From positions 1-33,525 of the forward strand of contig MEPB01000012.1 in assembly GCA_001769385.1 (NCBI GenBank): a DNA stretch of 33,525 nucleotides. Direction: 5' to 3'. The stretch comes from Bacteroidetes bacterium RIFCSPLOWO2_12_FULL_35_15. Its GTDB lineage: Bacteria > Bacteroidota > Bacteroidia > 2-12-FULL-35-15. The notes below the pieces were generated by a model, which was not told where the DNA came from, ran no database searches, and saw nothing but the letters and a program-made list of their open reading frames with translations. Below, piece by piece: positions 17,460 to 23,601 of this stretch (position 1 is the first letter of the stretch; each line of letters begins with the position of its first letter). The position numbers and the translations under genes were made by a program.

Positions 17460-17951
17460 TTATTCTCCTTTTTCTATTCGTAATCCAATATCCATAATTA
17501 ATGGAACAATATCGGTACGCATACCATGTTGAATTTCAAATGTATATTTTCCGGATACAGGGAAACGGACATTTCGTTTAAATGGTATTTGATTATCATA
17601 AATATCGCCCATTCCGCTTCCTAACCATTTTCCTTTTTCATCAGCCAAAACACACTCCAGCGTATCGTTTGACATTTTTCCATTTGGGAAAGTTGTTTTA
17701 ATGAATAAATAAATATTGCTGTAGGGATAACCATCGGCATTTCGAACGTTGATATAAAAATTTGCAGGTATTGCAATATCTGTTATTTCAACGTCATATT
17801 TTAAAATAGTTTTACTGCTCCAACCACTTTCAGGAATACTTTGATTTTGTTCAAATATGCGTGCGCTATCACAGGAATAAAAAAAGAATACACACAACAA
17901 AAAAAATGTTGCAAAAAAAATGGGTGCTGATTTTTTATTTGAACAGGTCAT
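17460..17951 (-). CDS. gldH: gliding motility lipoprotein GldH
   Basis: A 163-residue lipoprotein matching GldH of Bacteroidota gliding systems. A hydrophobic signal segment ends in the lipobox FYSC, with Cys27 as the lipid anchor. The mature part has YPYSNIYLFI, FPNGKMSNDTLECVLAD and WLGSGMGDIYDNQ, which are strong family blocks, and ends with VPLIMDIGLRIEK. GldH is required for gliding in Flavobacterium johnsoniae and is also present in non-gliding relatives, so motility itself cannot be concluded. Its exact molecular role is unknown; the protein faces the periplasm from a membrane anchor. It lies 22 bases downstream of ricT on the same strand. Confidence 0.92.
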   Translation of the reverse strand: MTCSNKKSAPIFFATFFLLCVFFFYSCDSARIFEQNQSIPESGWSSKTILKYDVEITDIAIPANFYINVRNADGYPYSNIYLFIKTTFPNGKMSNDTLECVLADEKGKWLGSGMGDIYDNQIPFKRNVRFPVSGKYTFEIQHGMRTDIVPLIMDIGLRIEKGE

Positions 17952-17973
17952 AAAAAATTTTCGTTACTCTTTT

Positions 17974-19359
17974 TTATTTAGTTGTATCCGGTGGCCTTTT
18001 GTTGTTGTTGTTCTGCCCAGGTTGCTTTATAGTTGGTCGCGGACGATTGTTAGTGTTTTTTGGCTTATTACTAATGTTTTGATTAGGGTTCGGCTTGTTT
18101 TGGTTTGGGTTCGGTTTGTTTTGATTTGGGTTCGGATTCGGTTTGTTTGGAACAGATTTGTTCCCATCCGAAACTCCTGCAGGCTTATTAGGGTTTGGAG
18201 GACCGTTTCGTCTCTTGTTATTATTTTTTGATTTCGATTTTTTGCTTTTATCGAATCGAGTAAGACTATCTTGTCCGACTACATTTTCGTAATCAGGTTT
18301 TTTCTCAACAAATTTTGGTTGAATAACTTTTACTAATAGATCTTCCGGCTTTTCGCCACTTGCATTCATTTCAATTATTAGCTTCACACGATCAACAGGA
18401 AGCGGAATAAAATTGTCCGGTTCATCGGTATAAGAGAAAAACATGGTTCGTCTGAAAATATCTGTTTTTTGATGGAAGGCTCTTCCTCGTGCAGTTTCCA
18501 GTTTCACATTATTTACTTCCGGGAAATCCTGAATGGCATCCAGATAACTATCCAATTCGTAATTCAAACAACATTTAAGTTTTCCGCATTGTCCGGCTAA
18601 TTTCAAAGGGTTTAATGACAGTTGCTGATAACGTGCAGCACTGGTGGAAACGGAACGGAAATCAGTTAACCAGGTGGAGCAGCATAATTCGCGTCCGCAA
18701 GAAGCGATACCTCCTAAACGGCCGGCTTCCTGACGTGCACCGATCTGGCGCATCTCAATACGTACCTTAAATTCATCGGCCAGCACTTTTATCAGTTCAC
18801 GGAAATCAACACGTTCTTCAGCGGTATAATAAAATATCGCTTTGGTTTTATCTCCCTGATATTCGACATCCGAAATTTTCATTTGTAAATTCAACTTTAC
18901 AGCAATGGTGCGTGCACGATACATGGTGGAGTGTTCCAGATTTTGAGCCTCTACCCATTTATCAATATCGGTCTGTTTGGCTTTACGATACAATTTTTTA
19001 ATTTCTTCGGATGCAGGATTTGCATTTTTCTTTTTCATTTGAAGGCGAACCAGTTCCCCTGAAATAGAAATTACACCAATGTCATGACCGGGAGAAGCTT
19101 CAACAGCAACAACATCTCCAACGTTTAATGGTAAATTGTTTACGTTCCTGAAAATCTCTTTTCGGCTATTTTTAAATCGAACTTCTATGCAATCAAATAT
19201 TGGCTGACCGGCAGGTAATTCCATATTTGCTAACCAGTCAAATACATTTAATTTATTGCATCCTCCGGTACTACACGAACCATTGTTTTTGCATCCTCCC
19301 GGCAAACCTGTGCTTGCGGTGCTGCATCCTCTACCCGTTGAACATCCACTACATCCCAT
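17974..19359 (-). CDS. ricT: PSP1-domain protein, RicT (YaaT) homologue with Asn/Pro-rich tail
   Basis: A 461-residue protein with a central PSP1 domain (about 60-270). The N-terminus is unusually Cys-rich (nine Cys in the first 35 residues, beginning MGCSGCSTGRGC). Within and after PSP1 are ASCGRELCCSTW (C221, C226, C227) and AGQCGKLKCCLNYE (C258, C263, C264). These are typical of RicT, a subunit of the Fe-S-containing Ric complex that affects RNA processing by RNase Y in Bacillus. From about residue 375 the tail is basic, then almost entirely Asn, Pro and Lys. It is encoded partly by a 21-base tandem repeat at 18083-18145. The tail is probably disordered. Synteny with holB also occurs in Bacillus (holB-yaaT). 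The role in Bacteroidota is not established. Confidence 0.9.
   Translation of the reverse strand: MGCSGCSTGRGCSTASTGLPGGCKNNGSCSTGGCNKLNVFDWLANMELPAGQPIFDCIEVRFKNSRKEIFRNVNNLPLNVGDVVAVEASPGHDIGVISISGELVRLQMKKKNANPASEEIKKLYRKAKQTDIDKWVEAQNLEHSTMYRARTIAVKLNLQMKISDVEYQGDKTKAIFYYTAEERVDFRELIKVLADEFKVRIEMRQIGARQEAGRLGGIASCGRELCCSTWLTDFRSVSTSAARYQQLSLNPLKLAGQCGKLKCCLNYELDSYLDAIQDFPEVNNVKLETARGRAFHQKTDIFRRTMFFSYTDEPDNFIPLPVDRVKLIIEMNASGEKPEDLLVKVIQPKFVEKKPDYENVVGQDSLTRFDKSKKSKSKNNNKRRNGPPNPNKPAGVSDGNKSVPNKPNPNPNQNKPNPNQNKPNPNQNISNKPKNTNNRPRPTIKQPGQNNNNKRPPDTTK
18083..18145. repeat. 21-bp tandem repeat encoding the RicT tail
   Basis: GGGTTCGG recurs at 18086, 18107 and 18128 with a strict 21-base period. 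On the coding (minus) strand this gives seven-residue units of the form PNPNQNK. The repeat keeps the frame, so copy number could vary without breaking the protein. Confidence 0.85.
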
Positions 19360-19484
19360 ATTTTCAGATTTAGTTAATTGGTTAAATTAGTTCATTAGTT
19401 GATTTAGGCTATGTTTGTTATGCCTTTATTAACCGAATCACTCTTTTTTTTAACCAATCACCCTATTTAATTCATTTAACTTAA
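19360..19484. other. holB-ricT gap with TTAACCAAT-type repeats
   Basis: This gap is rich in short repeats of TTAATTGGTTAA, AATTAGTTCATTAGTT and their complements (TAACCGAATCACTC and TAACCAATCACCC at 19429-19472). It is one of the low-complexity junction repeats of this window. No gene or clear terminator was seen. Confidence 0.5.
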
Positions 19485-20615
19485 TTAACCCGCTTTGGGT
19501 AAATTTAATAATTCATTGAACTTAAATGCCAGATCCATAAATAAAATTTTTGCATTTGCATTTCGTTCCATGTGATAATGTGCTTTGTTAAGCTCTTCAA
19601 TAAATTGTTCGGTATTACTTGAATGAATAAATGGTGAAAATTTTTGAACAAATTCCTGTTCACTGGCACCCAGTTTTACCAGACTCGCATCACCATAATT
19701 TAAAACTAAACTTTCGCGAACAATGTGTAATGAATAATTCAAAAAGTTTTTTTGTCGTTCGCGTCCGGCATCTGCAACTTCATCGATCCAAGCTAATACA
19801 GCTTTCGGATCAAACTTTAAACTTGCTCGCATCAGCTTCTGAAAACGCATTAAATTCTGACCCGCATTTTCATTTTCCCGGATCAGCAACAATGCTTCGG
19901 CATAATTACCATCCGCTAAATGAGCTGTTTTTTCAGCATCTTCGGGCGATATTCCATTTCGTTCCACCAGCGCTTGTGTTAGATCTCTGTCGCTGATCTT
20001 TAGGATCTTAATTAGCTGGGTTCGTGAAACAATGGTACGTAAAAGTTGATCTTCATTTTCACAGACCAATAAAAATAAAGTTTTATCGGGTGGCTCTTCT
20101 AAAATTTTCAGCAACTTATTAGCAGCTTGCTGATTCATTTTTTCTGCCTGCCAAATGATCATTATTTTATATTCCGCTTCATACGTGGTTAGGCTTAATT
20201 TACGAAGTGTTTCAGCACTTTCTTCAACACCGATCACTGCTTGTTTGTTTTCTGCCTCCAGGAGTTCGAACCAGTTGAACAAGGTGATATACGGGTTATC
20301 CAAAAAGGCTTCCCGCCACTCTGCTGCAAGATCTGTACTGGTCTTTACATTTTTCGAAAGTGCAACAGGATACACAAAATGCAGATCGGGATGAACCAGT
20401 TTATTGTACTTCACACAAGAAGGACAAACACCGCATGAATCAGCTTCAAGTTTGTTTTTACATGAAATATATTGTGCATAAGCCAGTGCAAGAGCAAGAC
20501 TTCCGCTACCTTGCGGACCCAAAAATAGTTGTGCATGACTAATACGTCCCTCGTTTACGGAACGTATCAATCGCTCTTTGATTGTTTGTTGGCCTATGAT
20601 CTCACTAAATAACAT
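19485..20615 (-). CDS. holB: DNA polymerase III subunit delta' (clamp loader)
   Basis: A 376-residue AAA+ clamp-loader subunit. IIGQQTIKERLI (6-17) and GRISHAQLFLGPQGSGSLAL (23-42) give the N-terminal region with a degenerate P-loop that lacks the lysine, as expected for a non-ATP-binding delta' subunit. A zinc module has Cys52, Cys61, Cys64 and Cys67 (CGVCPSC). NQQAANKLLKILEEPPDKTLFLL and IVSRTQ are the Walker B/sensor region. It loads the sliding clamp onto DNA with the other clamp-loader subunits. It starts with ATG at 20615 as the first gene of the long minus-strand run, with a promoter-like TATCTTTG at 20686-20693. Confidence 0.93.
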   Translation of the reverse strand: MLFSEIIGQQTIKERLIRSVNEGRISHAQLFLGPQGSGSLALALAYAQYISCKNKLEADSCGVCPSCVKYNKLVHPDLHFVYPVALSKNVKTSTDLAAEWREAFLDNPYITLFNWFELLEAENKQAVIGVEESAETLRKLSLTTYEAEYKIMIIWQAEKMNQQAANKLLKILEEPPDKTLFLLVCENEDQLLRTIVSRTQLIKILKISDRDLTQALVERNGISPEDAEKTAHLADGNYAEALLLIRENENAGQNLMRFQKLMRASLKFDPKAVLAWIDEVADAGRERQKNFLNYSLHIVRESLVLNYGDASLVKLGASEQEFVQKFSPFIHSSNTEQFIEELNKAHYHMERNANAKILFMDLAFKFNELLNLPKAG

Positions 20616-20651
20616 TTTTTTGTGTTTCTATACTTTTCAAGGAAAAGCGAA

Positions 20652-20664
20652 GGGTGGTTCACCC
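20652..20664 (-). promoter_or_regulatory. hairpin in the holB leader
   Basis: GGGTG-GTT-CACCC is a perfect 5-bp GC-rich stem with a 3-base loop. It sits in what would be the 5' leader of holB, between the TATCTTTG box and the start codon. It is not followed by a T-run, so a terminator is unlikely. Confidence 0.4.
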
Positions 20665-20685
20665 ATTACTTTTTTTAAACGATTT

Positions 20686-20693
20686 CAAAGATA
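20686..20693 (-). promoter_or_regulatory. holB: holB operon -7 box
   Basis: On the minus strand this reads TATCTTTG, a perfect TAnnTTTG element, about 70 bases before the holB ATG. A clear TTG at the -33 position is missing (GTTTC at roughly 18-22 bases upstream). The hairpin at 20652-20664 would lie in the resulting leader. Confidence 0.45.
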
Positions 20694-20836
20694 ACAAATG
20701 ATTTGCGATGAAACGGTAGCTTATTTAGATTTTTTAAACGGAAGGTATTTGATAAGTTTTGGGGGTCTGTAAAATTTACTTAAAATAATTTAAGACCAAT
20801 AGTAAGCATATTTTTCCTGTTATTTTACTCTTCCCG

Positions 20837-20916
20837 CTTTCTCGATGTGTCTGCTGCTTCAGCGCAGAGTGCTCGAAATGATCTGTGTGCATTCTTTTCG
20901 GGCGGAATCGAGAAAG
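20837..20916. repeat. inverted repeat of a dispersed-intergenic type
   Basis: CTTTCTCGAT (20837-20846) and ATCGAGAAAG (20907-20916) are a perfect 10-base inverted pair. The interior includes CTGCTGCTTCAGCGCAG and CTCGAAATGA, which resemble the TCATTTCGAG...GAGAAAG sequences seen scattered between genes in many bacterial genomes. No coding potential is convincing. Confidence 0.55.
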
Positions 20917-20986
20917 TATGTGGCACACCTTATCAAATTGTTTTTCTTATAGCCTCTTTAAATTTGTTTCAAATTTATTATGTGTC

Positions 20987-21130
20987 GTCCCATACCGGGC
21001 TATATCTTAATACGGATCTTATTTTCTACTAATATCGAGTCACTACGAGACTATTTTTTCTCCTTTAGGAGCTATATATTGGTAGTAATGACAAAAGAAG
21101 AACATCAAAAAAAACCTTTAGGGGTGATAT
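20987..21130. repeat. cluster of four small hairpins, several followed by TATAT
   Basis: The units are near 20987-21005 (GTCCCATACCGGGC then TATAT), 21036-21054 (GAGTCACTACGAGAC then TATT), 21060-21079 (CTCCTTTAGGAG then CTATATAT) and 21114-21130 (ACCTTTAGGGGT then GATAT). Each has a short inverted repeat followed by an A/T-rich tag. They look like degenerate members of one repeat type. Confidence 0.5.
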
Positions 21131-21160
21131 AAATTATCAGAAATAAATTTAAACAGACTT

Positions 21161-21814
21161 CTAGTCCTCGTTTTTTATTTTTTTGAACACCACATACGAA
21201 TACACAATAGGAATAATTGCAATTACAGCAAGATAGGCCAGAAACAAAAATTCGCTGATCTGACTTGAAAAAAATGGCAAAGCTACCATTGTGATTAGTG
21301 TGGCAACTACCCATATTTTCGCTGCAAACCGATGTGTTTTAGTCCACACTTTTTCATTAGCAAGTGTCCATGGGGTTCGTATTCCAATGAAATAATTATG
21401 ACGAATATTTCCTAAATAATTTCCAAGAATTAAAAATAAAACCAATGTGGAATAAATAATTAAGAATGAGATATTGAAATTATACCCCAAGGCGTAAAAC
21501 GCGTTCAGAAAAAATGCAAAAGCGAAAAATAAATGCAACACAATTCGAATAATTTTATATTTATCCTGAAACAAACCATAGTTTTTTCGGGAGGGGTCAA
21601 TCACCGGCAATACAAGAAATAAAAAGTATAAAAGAATATTTATTCCGGGCATTAACAGTACACCTTGGAGCTTATCGCTATAGTCATCGGGTTCGCCACT
21701 AAAATTAAAATGGGTTGGAATTTTATCCGGAAATTGATTCCAGAAAATTGCAATAAATACAAATGGTGCTATTAAAATTATCCAGATCAACCAATCGTTT
21801 TTTAGTGTTTTCAT
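21161..21814 (-). CDS. sdpI: SdpI-like membrane protein (DUF1648 plus SdpI domain)
   Basis: A 217-residue protein with about six transmembrane segments. The N-terminal half is DUF1648-like: FWNQFPDKIPTHFNFSGEPD (about 24-43) is the typical extracytoplasmic loop. The C-terminal half is the SdpI domain with GNYLGNIRHNYFIGIRTPWT and the hallmark VWTKTHRFAAKIWV (about 156-169). In Bacillus subtilis SdpI gives immunity to the SdpC toxin and helps signal its presence by sequestering SdpR. The gene overlaps the ArsR-family gene upstream by 4 bases (21811-21814), so the two are coupled. No SdpC-like toxin gene is in the window, so the role here is unknown. Confidence 0.88.
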   Translation of the reverse strand: MKTLKNDWLIWIILIAPFVFIAIFWNQFPDKIPTHFNFSGEPDDYSDKLQGVLLMPGINILLYFLFLVLPVIDPSRKNYGLFQDKYKIIRIVLHLFFAFAFFLNAFYALGYNFNISFLIIYSTLVLFLILGNYLGNIRHNYFIGIRTPWTLANEKVWTKTHRFAAKIWVVATLITMVALPFFSSQISEFLFLAYLAVIAIIPIVYSYVVFKKIKNED

Positions 21815-22101
21815 GTGTTTTTATTTTTTACTTTTTTTAATGTTTTTTTTTGTGATAGATCAATGGCCCATTTTACCATTTCATCAAATACTGTCGTGTT
21901 TAAAGAATAGGTAATAAACTGTCCTTCTTTAATAGAAAGTACAATGCCTGCTTGTTTCAAAAGATCGAGATGATGTGAAATGCTGGGTTTGCTGATCGAA
22001 AAATAATCGGCAATTTCTCCCGCATTCATATCCCGTTTTCGCAGTAATTCTATTATTTTTCTGCGTGTCGGATCGCCTAAAGCTTTAAATAGAAGATTCA
22101 T
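21811..22101 (-). CDS. sdpR: SdpR-like ArsR family autorepressor
   Basis: A 96-residue winged-helix regulator. LFKALGDPTRRKIIELL (4-20) opens the ArsR-type fold, and MNAGEIADYFSISKPSISHHLDLLKQAGIV forms the recognition helix-turn-helix and following helix. It has no CxC metal motif, consistent with the SdpR rather than the metal-sensing branch. It overlaps the sdpI-like gene by 4 bases and is preceded by a palindromic operator at 22108-22145, which fits autorepression. The ligand or signal would be the membrane protein SdpI, by analogy with Bacillus. Confidence 0.9.
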   Translation of the reverse strand: MNLLFKALGDPTRRKIIELLRKRDMNAGEIADYFSISKPSISHHLDLLKQAGIVLSIKEGQFITYSLNTTVFDEMVKWAIDLSQKKTLKKVKNKNT

Positions 22102-22107
22102 TTTATG

Positions 22108-22161
22108 TATTTAGATAATTATATATTTAGGCAAATATCTAAATAAATTCTGAATTGACAA
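22108..22161 (-). promoter_or_regulatory. sdpR promoter with palindromic operator
   Basis: TATTTAGATA (22108-22117) and TATCTAAATA (22136-22145) are a perfect 10-base inverted pair 18 bases apart. A third half-site, TATTTAG, at 22124-22130 pairs with CTAAATA (22139-22145) across 8 bases. On the minus strand GATATTTG (complement of 22132-22139, one mismatch to TAnnTTTG) lies 19 bases from a TTG (complement of 22159-22161). The operator overlaps the -7 box, so binding would block transcription. Confidence 0.65.
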
Positions 22162-22331
22162 AATAGTTGATGAGAAGGTTAGTTTTTTTATTGTAAAGAT
22201 TCTTCATTTCATTCAGAATGACATCGCATTAGTTTTGTCATATGGAGCGGAGCGAAATATCCTGATGGGGAAGCAGAGAAATAATTAGTTTGAGTAAAAT
22301 TAAATTTGTCATATTGGATTGCGAAAAAGCA
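22146..22331. other. sdpR-pgk intergenic region with an inverted pair of dispersed repeats
   Basis: The gap between sdpR (22101) and pgk (22409) is 307 bases and has no gene. At 22196-22223 there is a sequence whose complement begins TGTCATTCTGAATGAA and ends AGAATCTT. At 22236-22270 there is TGTCATATGGAGCGGAGCGA. Both resemble the widespread TGTCATTCTGAGCGAAGCGA intergenic repeat, in opposite orientations. The sdpR operator is at the left end and the pgk promoter at the right. Confidence 0.55.
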
Positions 22332-22362
22332 TTGTAAAGTATGAACAGAAAAGTTATTTTTG
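22332..22362 (+). promoter_or_regulatory. pgk: pgk promoter (Bacteroidota consensus)
   Basis: TTG (22332-22334), 20 bases, then TATTTTTG (22355-22362), which fits the TTG-N19-21-TAnnTTTG form exactly. Transcription would start near 22368, about 40 bases before the ATG at 22409. Confidence 0.65.
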
Positions 22363-22408
22363 CAGCACAAATTTTTCTGACAACCATTTCTAAAAAAAAT
22401 AGATACTT

Positions 22409-23599
22409 ATGAAAACAATTGATGATTATAGTTTCAAAGGTCAAAGAGTCTTGATTCGTGTTGACTTTAATGTTCCTCTGGATGCACAATACACTATTAC
22501 GGATGATACCCGTATTCGTGCCGCTGTTCCAACAATTAAAAAAATCTTAAATGATGGCGGAAGCGTTATTTTAATGTCCCACCTGGGAAGACCAAAAGAA
22601 GGACCAACTGAAAAATATTCACTAAAACATATTGTAAATCATTTAAGTAAATTATTAAATGTGCCGGTTGCATTTGCTGCTGATTGCATTGGTAATGTTG
22701 CAAAAAGTGCCGCGAACAGTTTAAAGCCTGGTGAGGTTTTGCTTTTGGAAAACTTGCGGTTCTATAAACAAGAAGAAAAAGGAGATGTTGAATTCGCAAA
22801 ACAGCTTTCTGAATTAGGAACATTTTATGTGAACGATGCTTTTGGAACAGCTCATCGCGCACATGCCTCTACTGCTATTATTGCCCAGTTTTTTCAGGGC
22901 AATAAATGTTTTGGTTATGTAATGAGTGGAGAATTAGCCAGTGTGGATAAGGTTTTAAATAAGTCGGAGAAACCGTTCACTGCGATCATGGGCGGAGCAA
23001 AAGTGTCGGATAAAATTTTGATCTTAGAACAACTCATCAACAAAGCAAACAATATTATTATTGGTGGTGGAATGGCATTTACATTTGTTAAGGCTCAAGG
23101 CGGAACAATTGGCAATTCATTGGTGGAAGAAGATAAACTACAGACCGCATTAAATATTTTGAAGGATGCAAAAGCGAAAGGTGTAAATATTTATATTCCT
23201 GTTGATGCCATTGTTGCTAATGCATTTGCAAACGATGCCGAAAAACAAACGGTGGATATCAAATCAATTCCTGACGGGTGGATGGGACTTGATATCGGAC
23301 CTGCAAGCGAAAAAATATTTGCAGAAGTGATTTCAAATTCAAGAACAATATTATGGAACGGACCCATGGGAGTGTTTGAAATGAGTAACTATGAACATGG
23401 GACCAAATCAGCAGCCGAAGCGATTGTTGCAGCAACAAAAAAAGGAGCTTTTTCGTTAATCGGGGGAGGAGATTCGGTTGCAGCAATCAATAAATATCAT
23501 TTTGCAGATGATGTTTCTTATGTTTCAACTGGTGGTGGAGCATTGCTGGAATATATTGAAAGCGGCAGTCTTCCTGGTGTTGAGGCAATAGAAAAATAA
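22409..23599 (+). CDS. pgk: phosphoglycerate kinase
   Basis: A 396-residue glycolytic enzyme that transfers phosphate from 1,3-bisphosphoglycerate to [16 protein letters not shown] (13-25) is the 3-phosphoglycerate site, [10 protein letters not shown] (35-44) and MSHLGRPK (56-63) follow, and [10 protein letters not shown] and [15 protein letters not shown] are conserved. The C-terminal nucleotide-binding lobe has [25 protein letters not shown] and the GGGDSVAA loop. It is full length with no missing catalytic residue, and starts with ATG after a consensus promoter. It is monocistronic, converging with the GT-C gene with only 2 bases between the stops. Confidence 0.98.
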   Translation: MKTIDDYSFKGQRVLIRVDFNVPLDAQYTITDDTRIRAAVPTIKKILNDGGSVILMSHLGRPKEGPTEKYSLKHIVNHLSKLLNVPVAFAADCIGNVAKSAANSLKPGEVLLLENLRFYKQEEKGDVEFAKQLSELGTFYVNDAFGTAHRAHASTAIIAQFFQGNKCFGYVMSGELASVDKVLNKSEKPFTAIMGGAKVSDKILILEQLINKANNIIIGGGMAFTFVKAQGGTIGNSLVEEDKLQTALNILKDAKAKGVNIYIPVDAIVANAFANDAEKQTVDIKSIPDGWMGLDIGPASEKIFAEVISNSRTILWNGPMGVFEMSNYEHGTKSAAEAIVAATKKGAFSLIGGGDSVAAINKYHFADDVSYVSTGGGALLEYIESGSLPGVEAIEK

Positions 23600-23601
23600 T
23601 A

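Larger units (their letters stand above)
20616..21160. other. 545-base intergenic region with hairpin repeats, no gene
   Basis: No gene is supported between holB (start 20615) and sdpI (stop 21161). From right to left it holds four short hairpin-like units (20987-21130) and a 10-base perfect inverted repeat with 60 bases between the arms (20837-20846 with 20907-20916). It also holds the holB promoter box and a GGGTG/CACCC hairpin. No transfer RNA features were found. Confidence 0.6.

Noticed and set aside
20847-21032. 61-residue plus-strand reading frame in the holB-sdpI gap
   Set aside because: It overlaps the inverted repeat and hairpin units, has no family resemblance, and lacks a promoter-like element.
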